DNA of 8,898 bases from an uncultured beta proteobacterium (GTDB lineage Bacteria; Pseudomonadota; Gammaproteobacteria; Burkholderiales; Burkholderiaceae): positions 1 to 8,898 of the forward strand of contig CAIMPQ010000184.1 in the NCBI GenBank assembly GCA_903843315.1, written 5' to 3'. Below the pieces are notes generated by a model. That model worked only from the letters and a program-made list of their open reading frames with translations. It was not told the origin of the DNA and made no database searches. Positions 1 to 5,362 of this stretch are shown here, in pieces (positions within the stretch are counted from its first letter, which is position 1; each line of letters opens with the position of its first letter). The position numbers and the translations under genes were made by a program.

Positions 1-335
1 TAATGAATATCTTCAGCAATCTTTGCGCAGACTATCTGACACATCTCTACGGTTGCGTTATCCGCAATCGAGTAATAAACCGTTACACCTTCTTTGCGCC
101 TCAGCAAAATGCCCGCTTTATGCAATGCCAGCAGATGCCTAGAGACGTTCGCTTGACTGGTGCCACACATCTCTACAACTTCAGAAACGGATTTTTCTCC
201 AGTGCACACTGCGTACATGATCCGCAAACGCGCTGGTTCAGACAAAACATTGAAATAGGCTGCTACTTTAGAAAATACCTTCTCCATCTGTTTGGGAGAT
301 AAATTCTGCGTTGCTTTTTGAACTTTGGATTTCAT
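1..335 (-). CDS. ArsR/SmtB-family transcriptional repressor, 3' end cut by window edge
   Basis: A winged-helix repressor, 111 residues visible from ATG at 335; the final visible bases on this strand are TA, so the stop may lie exactly at the edge or just beyond. Family signs: SEPARLRIM (res. 32-40), a recognition-helix stretch TSQANVSRHLLALHKAGIL (59-77) and the wing RRKEGVTVYYSI (79-90). It has four cysteines, Cys44, Cys57, Cys99 and Cys103. The classical arsenic CVC site is not present, and the Cys44/Cys103 spacing differs from the SqrR/BigR pair, so the effector could be a metal, an oxyanion or a sulfur species. It is divergent from modB and probably controls itself and modB through the palindrome at 354-373. 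No clear Shine-Dalgarno precedes the ATG; Met17 is an alternative start but is no better supported. Family sure, ligand unknown. Confidence 0.9.
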   Translation of the reverse strand, partial: MKSKVQKATQNLSPKQMEKVFSKVAAYFNVLSEPARLRIMYAVCTGEKSVSEVVEMCGTSQANVSRHLLALHKAGILLRRKEGVTVYYSIADNATVEMCQIVCAKIAEDIH

Positions 336-353
336 GCGGCTATTTATATGTAT

Positions 354-373
354 ATATGCGTATAAACGCATAT
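354..373. promoter_or_regulatory. Palindromic operator candidate between arsR-like gene and modB
   Basis: A perfect inverted repeat with 8-bp arms ATATGCGT and ACGCATAT around ATAA. AT-rich palindromes of this sort next to the repressor's own gene are typical ArsR-family operators. It covers the predicted -10 of the minus-strand repressor promoter and abuts the -35 of the modB promoter, so one bound dimer could block both. Binding is inferred; the repeat is seen directly. Confidence 0.6.
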
Positions 374-387
374 TTGACCTAGATCAA
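359..387 (-). promoter_or_regulatory. Predicted sigma70 promoter of arsR-like gene
   Basis: On the minus strand, -35 TTGATC (387-382), a 17-nt spacer and a weaker -10 TATACG (364-359). The start would fall near 352, about 17 nt before the ATG at 335. The alternative TATAAA at 348-343 would give an almost leaderless mRNA but has no matching -35. Confidence 0.35.
374..387. promoter_or_regulatory. FNR/CRP-like box in arsR-modB intergenic region
   Basis: TTGACCTAGATCAA matches the FNR consensus TTGAT-N4-ATCAA with one change (C for T in the left half). It lies directly beside the palindrome at 354-373 and its two halves double as the predicted -35 elements of both divergent promoters, so a bound regulator would more likely repress than activate. 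A match to an Fnr/Crp-family site is an inference from the motif alone. Confidence 0.4.
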
Positions 388-402
388 AAGAAAATTTATA
401 TA
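374..402 (+). promoter_or_regulatory. Predicted sigma70 promoter of modB operon
   Basis: The -35 TTGACC (374-379), a 17-nt spacer and the -10 TATATA (397-402) make a good sigma70 match. Transcription would start near 409, giving a leader of about 33 nt before the modB start at 442. Confidence 0.55.
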
Positions 403-441
403 GAGAAATACCCTGAGGACACCAGAAGATACAATGAAATC

Positions 442-1095
442 ATGGACATGGATGCAATCCTTCTTTCGCTAAAGCTGGCCTTATGGACTTTAGCCCTGAT
501 CATCCCTTTTGGAGTTTGGGTTGCCCATGCCTTGCTACGACTAAATCGAAGCAAGCCCTGGGTTGAGGCAGCCCTGGCTTTACCCCTCGTTTTGCCACCG
601 ACAGTCTTGGGGTATTACCTTTTGGTTGGCCTGGGTGGCAAGAGCTTTTTTGGCATTCCGCTCGTCTTTTCCTTCACTGGAATCCTCATTGCCTCCCTCA
701 TCGTCAATCTCCCCTTTGCTATTCAGCCAATTCAGCGTGCTTTTGAGTCGATTAATCCGGATATTCGAGAAGCAGCTCAAGTCAGCGGACTCACTAATTG
801 GCAAATCTTTTGCTTAATTGAGCTACCTTTGGCGTGGAAAGGTATCACCAGCGCTGCCGTCCTTACTTTTGCTCATACCTTAGGGGAATTTGGCGTTGTC
901 CTGATGGTTGGCGGAGCCATTCCCGGTGAAACCAAAACCGTTTCGATTGCTATTTACGACAAGGTACAAAGTTTTGATACTTCTGGTGCTGGGGCGCTTG
1001 CGTTACTACTGTTAGGAATCTCTCTAATAGCAATTGCGCTCTCCTATGGCGTATTTGGAAGAACCTCCTCACAACAGCGTGGAGGTAAAGGCTAA
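442..1095 (+). CDS. modB: Molybdate-type ABC transporter permease ModB
   Basis: Inner-membrane permease of a ModBC importer for molybdate (tungstate or sulfate cannot be excluded). The 217 residues from ATG at 442 match the usual ModB length. Family signs are the N-terminal stretch AILLSLKLALW, LPLVLPPTVLGYYLL (res. 47-61), the EAA coupling loop EAAQVSGLTNWQIF (110-123) that docks on the ATPase, FAHTLGEFG (143-151) and IPGETKT (160-166), with about five hydrophobic segments. The reading frame stays open upstream to an ATG at 325, but that would add 39 residues of non-homologous sequence and put the start before the predicted promoter, so 442 (or the ATG at 448) is preferred. Its stop overlaps the modC start by one base. 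The usual periplasmic binding protein gene modA is not next to it. Confidence 0.92.
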   Translation: MDMDAILLSLKLALWTLALIIPFGVWVAHALLRLNRSKPWVEAALALPLVLPPTVLGYYLLVGLGGKSFFGIPLVFSFTGILIASLIVNLPFAIQPIQRAFESINPDIREAAQVSGLTNWQIFCLIELPLAWKGITSAAVLTFAHTLGEFGVVLMVGGAIPGETKTVSIAIYDKVQSFDTSGAGALALLLLGISLIAIALSYGVFGRTSSQQRGGKG

Positions 1096-2204
1096 TGCTT
1101 AAGCTCAAAATCAGCCAAGCCTTACCGAATCCATTGCAAATTAGCTTGGAGTGTGCGGCAGGTCAATTACATGCGCTTGTAGGTCCATCGGGAAGTGGTA
1201 AGACTAGTACCTTGCGAACCATTGCAGGACTCAGCCAAGCGAATACAGGGAAGATCGAGTGTGATGGTGAAGTTTGGTTTGAAGCAGAGGATGTTGCCGG
1301 AATTAAACAGAATCTTTCCCCGGCAAAACGTTCTTGCGGATTCCTATTTCAACAATACGCTCTCTTTCCCCATCTTTCAGCCATTGAGAATGTAGCCATT
1401 CCACTACAAAACTCGGCATTTCCAATTGATCAGCGTAAGGCTATTGCCCAAGATTGGCTTAAGCGTATGGGAATCGCCGACCTTGCTAACCGAATGCCAC
1501 ATCAACTCTCTGGTGGACAACAACAACGCGTAGCTCTTGCAAGGGCATTAGCAAGGCAGCCAAAAATACTATTGTTAGATGAGCCATTCTCCGCCGTTGA
1601 TGCACCCACCCGTCAGAGTCTTTATAAAACTCTTGCCGACTTGCGTAAAGATTTAAACATCCCTATTCTGTTGGTGACGCATGACTTAAGAGAAGCCGAC
1701 TTACTTGCAGATCGAATTACCGTGATTGATAACGGGATTAGTTTACAAACTGCTGAGCCCCAAGTACTCTTTCAAAAACCCAGAAATTCGCGCGTGGCTG
1801 AGCTAGTGGGCATTAGCAATATGTTTCATGGCGTATTTAACGCAGGCAATCTCACTTGGGATGGCTGCCAAAAAACCTTTAATGTTGCCGACAAAGGAAA
1901 GATACCGCCTAATGCCCAGGTTGCTTGGGTGATACCGCAAGCCGGATTAAGCATTCATCAATCATCTTCTGAGCTCACCGTACCAGCTACTGCAGCAGAA
2001 ATTAGTAGCCTAGGTCAAATTGCTGTTGTTCAATTTCAAGTAGAAAATAGTCCCCACAAGATTGAATGGGTTGCTTCAGCATCAGAGATCAAAAGACTGA
2101 ATATGGAAGTTGGCAGTCTCATGCATGTTGAAATGGATGGCAATCAAATTCACATCATGCCACTAAGACCCATTAATGACCCTAGACGTTTTATTGATCA
2201 TTGA
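1095..2204 (+). CDS. modC: Molybdate-type ABC transporter ATP-binding protein ModC
   Basis: Cytoplasmic ATPase that powers ModB. The 369 residues contain Walker A GPSGSGKT (res. 30-37), the Q-loop in FLFQQYALFPHLS (83-95), signature LSGGQQQR (138-145), Walker B ILLLDEP (158-164), D-loop SAVDA (166-170) and the switch histidine H196 in VTHD. From about residue 240 there is a C-terminal regulatory region with a TOBE/MOP-like domain, VPATAAEISSLG being its clearest stretch. This fits the ModC/CysA/PotA class; the modB neighbour makes ModC most likely. The ATG at 1095 overlaps the modB stop (TAATG) and has a strong GGAGG at 1081-1085, which indicates translational coupling. Confidence 0.93.
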   Translation: MLKLKISQALPNPLQISLECAAGQLHALVGPSGSGKTSTLRTIAGLSQANTGKIECDGEVWFEAEDVAGIKQNLSPAKRSCGFLFQQYALFPHLSAIENVAIPLQNSAFPIDQRKAIAQDWLKRMGIADLANRMPHQLSGGQQQRVALARALARQPKILLLDEPFSAVDAPTRQSLYKTLADLRKDLNIPILLVTHDLREADLLADRITVIDNGISLQTAEPQVLFQKPRNSRVAELVGISNMFHGVFNAGNLTWDGCQKTFNVADKGKIPPNAQVAWVIPQAGLSIHQSSSELTVPATAAEISSLGQIAVVQFQVENSPHKIEWVASASEIKRLNMEVGSLMHVEMDGNQIHIMPLRPINDPRRFIDH

Positions 2205-2224
2205 AGTACTACGCCCTGCGAAGC

Positions 2225-3130
2225 ATGAGTAAGGCATCAAATCTTTTCCTGGCTGCTAGGCCAGCATTTTTATCAATCACCTTATTAGGCTGCTTACTTG
2301 GTCTTGTTTTGCCTAGCCATATTAAAGGCTCCTGGGCAATCAACTTTCTCGCTATAGGTCTTGCTTTATCAGTGCATGCGGCAGCAAATCTTCTAAATGA
2401 CTATTTTGATCACCTCAATGGCAGTGATCAAAATAACCATAGCCGAATTACACCATTCACAGGTGGGAGTCGTTATATCCAAAACCGGATACTGACACCA
2501 TCTCAGATATATGGTCTGGGTTTAACACTAATTGTTGTAAGCGCTGCAATCGGAATATATATCTGCTCGCAGACCACTTGGCAATTAATTCCCATCGGAC
2601 TAATTGGAGTAGCAATTGCTTGGTCCTACTCAGCACCACCACTTGAGCTGATGTCTAGAGGGGTTTTAGGGGAAGCGGCAATCGCAATTGCTTGGTCATT
2701 GCTTGTAATTGGATTTGCCAGTCTTCAAGCAAATACTATTGCTTATGAATCTATACCTATTGGCTTGGCCTATGGACTAATGGTATCCAACATCCTTTTA
2801 GTGAATCAAATCCCCGATATTGAAGCAGATCAACTTGCTAGAAAATATACGCTAGCAACCACGCATTCGCAGCATGGCCTACGATATTGGTATACCTGTA
2901 TTTATATCATTGCGTATGTATTTCAATTCCTCGGGATGTATTTCTTTGATACTCCGATAGAAACTATAGTCACTATTCTTCTGCTGCCAATATTTTTTCT
3001 TTGTAGCAATGAAATATCAATACCCGAAAAAACTAATGCTCAAACTAGAAAACTGATAGTGCGCAACATGATAGCTGTACACTTGTATTCACTACTGTTA
3101 TGTTTTGGAATGCTTATCGGCAGCCTATAG
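2225..3130 (+). CDS. UbiA-family prenyltransferase (MenA-like)
   Basis: An integral-membrane prenyltransferase that would attach a polyprenyl chain to an aromatic acceptor, as in quinone synthesis. The first Asp-rich motif is N58-DYFD-HLNGSD68, followed by FTGGSRYIQ (78-86), which is reminiscent of dihydroxynaphthoate (MenA-like) enzymes rather than UbiA proper. The conserved YSAPPLEL lies near 135-142, and the second Asp motif is IPDIEADQLARKYTLA (196-211). About eight or nine hydrophobic segments; 301 residues is a normal length. Start: ATG at 2225 is chosen. A TTG at 2201 in the same frame would overlap the modC stop (TTGA) and add eight residues; neither has a strong Shine-Dalgarno. It is the third gene of the modBC operon. 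The acceptor cannot be told from sequence. Confidence 0.85.
   Translation: MSKASNLFLAARPAFLSITLLGCLLGLVLPSHIKGSWAINFLAIGLALSVHAAANLLNDYFDHLNGSDQNNHSRITPFTGGSRYIQNRILTPSQIYGLGLTLIVVSAAIGIYICSQTTWQLIPIGLIGVAIAWSYSAPPLELMSRGVLGEAAIAIAWSLLVIGFASLQANTIAYESIPIGLAYGLMVSNILLVNQIPDIEADQLARKYTLATTHSQHGLRYWYTCIYIIAYVFQFLGMYFFDTPIETIVTILLLPIFFLCSNEISIPEKTNAQTRKLIVRNMIAVHLYSLLLCFGMLIGSL
2402..2435. repeat. 12-bp perfect inverted repeat inside the prenyltransferase gene
   Basis: Arms TATTTTGATCAC (2402-2413) and GTGATCAAAATA (2424-2435) flank a 10-nt loop. The repeat sits on the codons of the first Asp-rich motif. It would form an RNA hairpin, but codon constraint (two GAT-CA doublets) may explain it by chance. 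Confidence 0.5.
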
Positions 3131-3355
3131 AAACCATTTTTTGGCTTTATCGCGGCTAGGCACCCCACCCGCATGTACTACCACTCCATTAATAACAACA
3201 CCAGGAGTTGCCAGGATGTTATAGCCCATGATGTCCTGAATGTTATCAATCTTTTCAATGTTGACAGAAACGCCCTTTTCCTTGGCTAGTTCGGCCAGCA
3301 AATTGACAGTGGATTTGCAGTTGCTACACCCAGTACCTAACACTTTTATTTCCAC
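3125..3355 (-). CDS. Small thioredoxin-like redox-active disulfide protein
   Basis: A 76-residue cytoplasmic thioredoxin-fold protein of the MTH895 / redox-active disulfide protein 2 type. The active site is Cys10-Ser-Asn-Cys13 after strand MEIKVLGTG, with the cis-proline loop ATPGVVING (Pro51). Proteins of this type often accompany YraQ permeases, and here it directly follows one. A role as a dithiol donor or sulfur/metalloid carrier for the permease is inferred. The start is GTG at 3355, supported by AGGGA about seven bases upstream that overlaps the permease stop; the gap to the permease gene is 9 nt. Its stop overlaps the stop of the opposing prenyltransferase gene within CTATAG. Confidence 0.88.
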   Translation of the reverse strand: MEIKVLGTGCSNCKSTVNLLAELAKEKGVSVNIEKIDNIQDIMGYNILATPGVVINGVVVHAGGVPSRDKAKKWFL

Positions 3356-3364
3356 GTTATTTCC

Positions 3365-4405
3365 CTAAAGAACTGCATTAAAAATGTAGCCCACAATTAA
3401 AATGCCTGTGGCAACGATGCTGACAAAAATAATGATGAGCCGCAACTTCAAAACCTTACGCAGGATAATCATCTCAGGCAAAGATAAGGCAATTACACTC
3501 ATCATGAAAGCCAGTACTGTTCCTAAGGCGGCGCCTTTGGCCAACAGGGCCTCAACAATCGGAATAATACCCGCAGCATTGGTATACATCGGAACTCCAA
3601 TTAAAACTGCAACAGGTACTGACCACCAAACCTCTTTACCCATCAGACTTGCCATAAAGTCTTGCGGTACGTAACCATGAATACCCGCTCCAACCCCAAT
3701 GCCCACAATGATGTACGGCCACACCTTCAATACAATTTCTTTAACGGCTGATTTACCAGCATCAATACGATCGCTGAGAGTTAATTGATCTTTACCTACA
3801 GAGGCTATTGTTTTAGGCATATTGCGTACCCAATCCTCTAAATATTGCTCTAGATTCAATTTACCAATGATCCATCCGGCAATGATCGCAACAAATAGGC
3901 CTAGGACAAGATAGAGGGTTGCGATTTTCCAGCCAAACAAGGTAAATAAAAGAGTCAGGGCAACTTCATTCACCATCGGCGCAGAAATGAGGAAGGAGAA
4001 GGTAACCCCCAAAGGCACACCGGCTTGAACAAAACCAATAAATAATGGAACTGCAGAGCATGAACAGAAAGGTGTCACGATACCTAAGCTTGCCGCTAAG
4101 ATATTTCCCAGCCCTTCGGATTTGCCAGCCAATAAAACTCTAGTGCGCTCAGGTGTGAAATAAGAATTAATCATTCCCATTACAAAAACGACACCAGTTA
4201 AGAGTAACAAGACTTTCGGAGTGTCATATAGAAAGAATTGAAGGGCATCTCCTTGGTTACTCACCCTTTGGATTGGTAACAAAGTCATCAACCATTCAGA
4301 AAATGGTGCAAGCGATTGATAGAGTCCATACCAAACAAAGGCAGCGCTAGCCAGAAACAACTTTGGCCATGCTTTGGAAGCAAGACTGAAAGTGAATGAA
4401 CTCAT
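3365..4405 (-). CDS. YraQ/UPF0718-family permease (DUF318, ArsP-like)
   Basis: A 346-residue inner-membrane permease. The diagnostic motif TPFCSCSAVPLFIGF is at res. 111-125 with Cys114 and Cys116 in a membrane segment. SAPMVNEVALTLL follows (141-153) and the second-half repeat GVPMYTNAAGIIPIVEALL is at 270-288; about eight to ten hydrophobic segments are visible. Family members include ArsP, an exporter of trivalent organoarsenicals, and many unassigned proteins in sulfur and metalloid loci. Here the rhodanese, YeeE and SqrR-like neighbours suggest a sulfur species or soft oxyanion as substrate, but that is inference. ATG at 4405 is preceded by GAGGTGAG only at a rather long distance (about 18 nt); in-frame stop TAA upstream rules out a longer form. 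Confidence 0.9.
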   Translation of the reverse strand: MSSFTFSLASKAWPKLFLASAAFVWYGLYQSLAPFSEWLMTLLPIQRVSNQGDALQFFLYDTPKVLLLLTGVVFVMGMINSYFTPERTRVLLAGKSEGLGNILAASLGIVTPFCSCSAVPLFIGFVQAGVPLGVTFSFLISAPMVNEVALTLLFTLFGWKIATLYLVLGLFVAIIAGWIIGKLNLEQYLEDWVRNMPKTIASVGKDQLTLSDRIDAGKSAVKEIVLKVWPYIIVGIGVGAGIHGYVPQDFMASLMGKEVWWSVPVAVLIGVPMYTNAAGIIPIVEALLAKGAALGTVLAFMMSVIALSLPEMIILRKVLKLRLIIIFVSIVATGILIVGYIFNAVL

Positions 4406-4437
4406 GAGAATATGACTTTACTCACCTCAAGGAATTT

Positions 4438-4779
4438 CTATAACTGCGCTTGTTCAAAAGCACTTAATGCATCTGCAGCGTACATCAGGGATGGACCACC
4501 ACCCATATAGACTGCCATACCGAGGCATTCAATCACCTCTTGTTTAGTAGCCTTGAGCTTAACCAAGGCTTGTGTATGAAATCCCAAGCATCCATCACAT
4601 CTAGCTGCAACACCAAGAGCAAGAGCAATTAACTCTTTCGTCTTTTTATCAAGTACACCATCCTTAGTGGCAGCTGCAGCCAAATCCCCAAACCCCTTCA
4701 TGAGATCTGGGGCTTCTGCTTTAAGATGCGCCAAGGATGCAGAGATGTCTTTTGTAATCTGCTTATATTCTTTAGGCAT
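4438..4779 (-). CDS. Carboxymuconolactone decarboxylase / AhpD-like protein
   Basis: A 113-residue all-helical protein of the CMD/AhpD family. The AhpD-type redox motif is Cys61-Asp-Gly-Cys64-Leu-Gly-Phe-His68, with Glu49 in KELIALALGVAARCDGC as the likely proton relay. In AhpD this dithiol reduces peroxidase partners; small stand-alone members are mostly of unknown substrate. It is unlikely to be a true decarboxylase, because the CxxCxxxH motif marks the redox branch. In a SqrR-type operon, a disulfide or persulfide reductase role is plausible. ATG at 4779 has GGAGA about seven bases upstream. It lies 21 nt after the DUF2892 gene and 32 nt before the permease gene. Confidence 0.9.
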   Translation of the reverse strand: MPKEYKQITKDISASLAHLKAEAPDLMKGFGDLAAAATKDGVLDKKTKELIALALGVAARCDGCLGFHTQALVKLKATKQEVIECLGMAVYMGGGPSLMYAADALSAFEQAQL

Positions 4780-4800
4780 TATTAATCTCCGATATCCGCT

Positions 4801-5016
4801 TTATTTGCAGCAACCGCCGCCGCCACAAGAATCACCGCCAGCAGTGTTAATGCCCAATAAAGGGTAAGCAGGACAGAATCTAAATAAACCTGTTGCAAGC
4901 GGAACAATGCCAATCCATCCCCAAGCACCTAAAGTTCCGGTAACAGCCAAACCAATCAAGAATAAGCCAACTACCATACGTAACATACGATCAACATTAC
5001 CAACATTGCATTTCAT
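4801..5016 (-). CDS. YgaP-like DUF2892 membrane protein with Cys/Gly-rich tail
   Basis: A 71-residue inner-membrane protein matching the transmembrane domain of YgaP (DUF2892): CNVGNVDRMLRMVVG at the start (res. 3-17), two hydrophobic hairpin segments, WGWIGIVPLATGLFRFCPAYPLLGIN (32-57). In Escherichia coli the same domain is fused to a rhodanese; here the rhodanese is a separate gene two positions upstream. The usual Cys after GINT is Ala, but a short extra tail CGGGGCC (64-70) adds three cysteines that could bind a metal or carry persulfide. A good AAGGGG precedes the ATG at 5016. It follows the SqrR-like gene after 17 nt. Confidence 0.9.
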   Translation of the reverse strand: MKCNVGNVDRMLRMVVGLFLIGLAVTGTLGAWGWIGIVPLATGLFRFCPAYPLLGINTAGGDSCGGGGCCK

Positions 5017-5033
5017 ATTAAGACCCCTTTTAG

Positions 5034-5351
5034 TTATTTACTACAATAATTTTGATACAACACATCCATTACAGCTACAGCTACATTGCTATTTAGAGAG
5101 TAATAAATTTGTTTACCCTCTCTTCTAGTCTCTACTAACTCTTCATTGCGCAATACTGTTAACTGCTGCGAAAGTGTTGGCTGATGAATATCAAGACAGT
5201 CCTCAAGTTCACTAACGCATTTTTCACCCTGGCCAATTTGACATAACAACATCATGCGATCTCTGTTTGAGAGCACCTTCATTAAGCGGCAAGCGTCATC
5301 GGCTGATGCCTGCATCTTTTTTAGGTTAATGTTGATATCAATAGTATTCAT
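5034..5351 (-). CDS. ArsR-family repressor of the SqrR/BigR persulfide-sensor type
   Basis: A 105-residue winged-helix repressor. Its sequence follows the SqrR/BigR/YgaV pattern: LSNRDRMMLLCQIGQGEKCVSELE (res. 27-50 in part), recognition helix HQPTLSQQLTVLRNE (56-70), wing TRREGKQIYYSL and C-terminal helix VMDVLYQNYC. Cys37 and Cys103 are 66 residues apart, the same spacing as the Cys41/Cys107 pair of SqrR that forms a tetrasulfide link on exposure to persulfide. Two further cysteines (45, 52) and Cys21 are extra. It would derepress the operon when reactive sulfur rises. It is encoded in the middle of its likely target operon, 11 nt after the rhodanese gene. AAGG five bases before ATG 5351 supports this start. 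Confidence 0.9.
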   Translation of the reverse strand: MNTIDININLKKMQASADDACRLMKVLSNRDRMMLLCQIGQGEKCVSELEDCLDIHQPTLSQQLTVLRNEELVETRREGKQIYYSLNSNVAVAVMDVLYQNYCSK

Positions 5352-5362
5352 AGGAACCTTGC

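Noticed and set aside
3..302. Plus-strand open frame of 99 codons
   Set aside because: It is the antisense of the ArsR-type repressor, whose minus-strand translation has a clear family match.
325..441. Longer modB starting at ATG 325
   Set aside because: It would begin inside the arsR-like gene, run through both promoters and add residues unlike any ModB N-terminus; ATG 442 starts the family homology.
434..472. Twelve-codon open frame (MKSWTWMQSFFR) with AGAAG upstream, as a possible leader peptide
   Set aside because: It overlaps the modB start in another frame and is probably only the shifted reading of the modB N-terminus; no attenuator hairpin follows.
2612..2697. 14-bp direct repeat GCAATTGCTTGGTC (2612-2625 and 2684-2697)
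   Set aside because: Both copies encode AIAWS within membrane helices of the prenyltransferase; only two copies, no sign of a mobile element or recombination site.
3402..3674. Plus-strand open frame opposite the YraQ permease
   Set aside because: Shadow of the permease gene, which has clear family motifs on the other strand.
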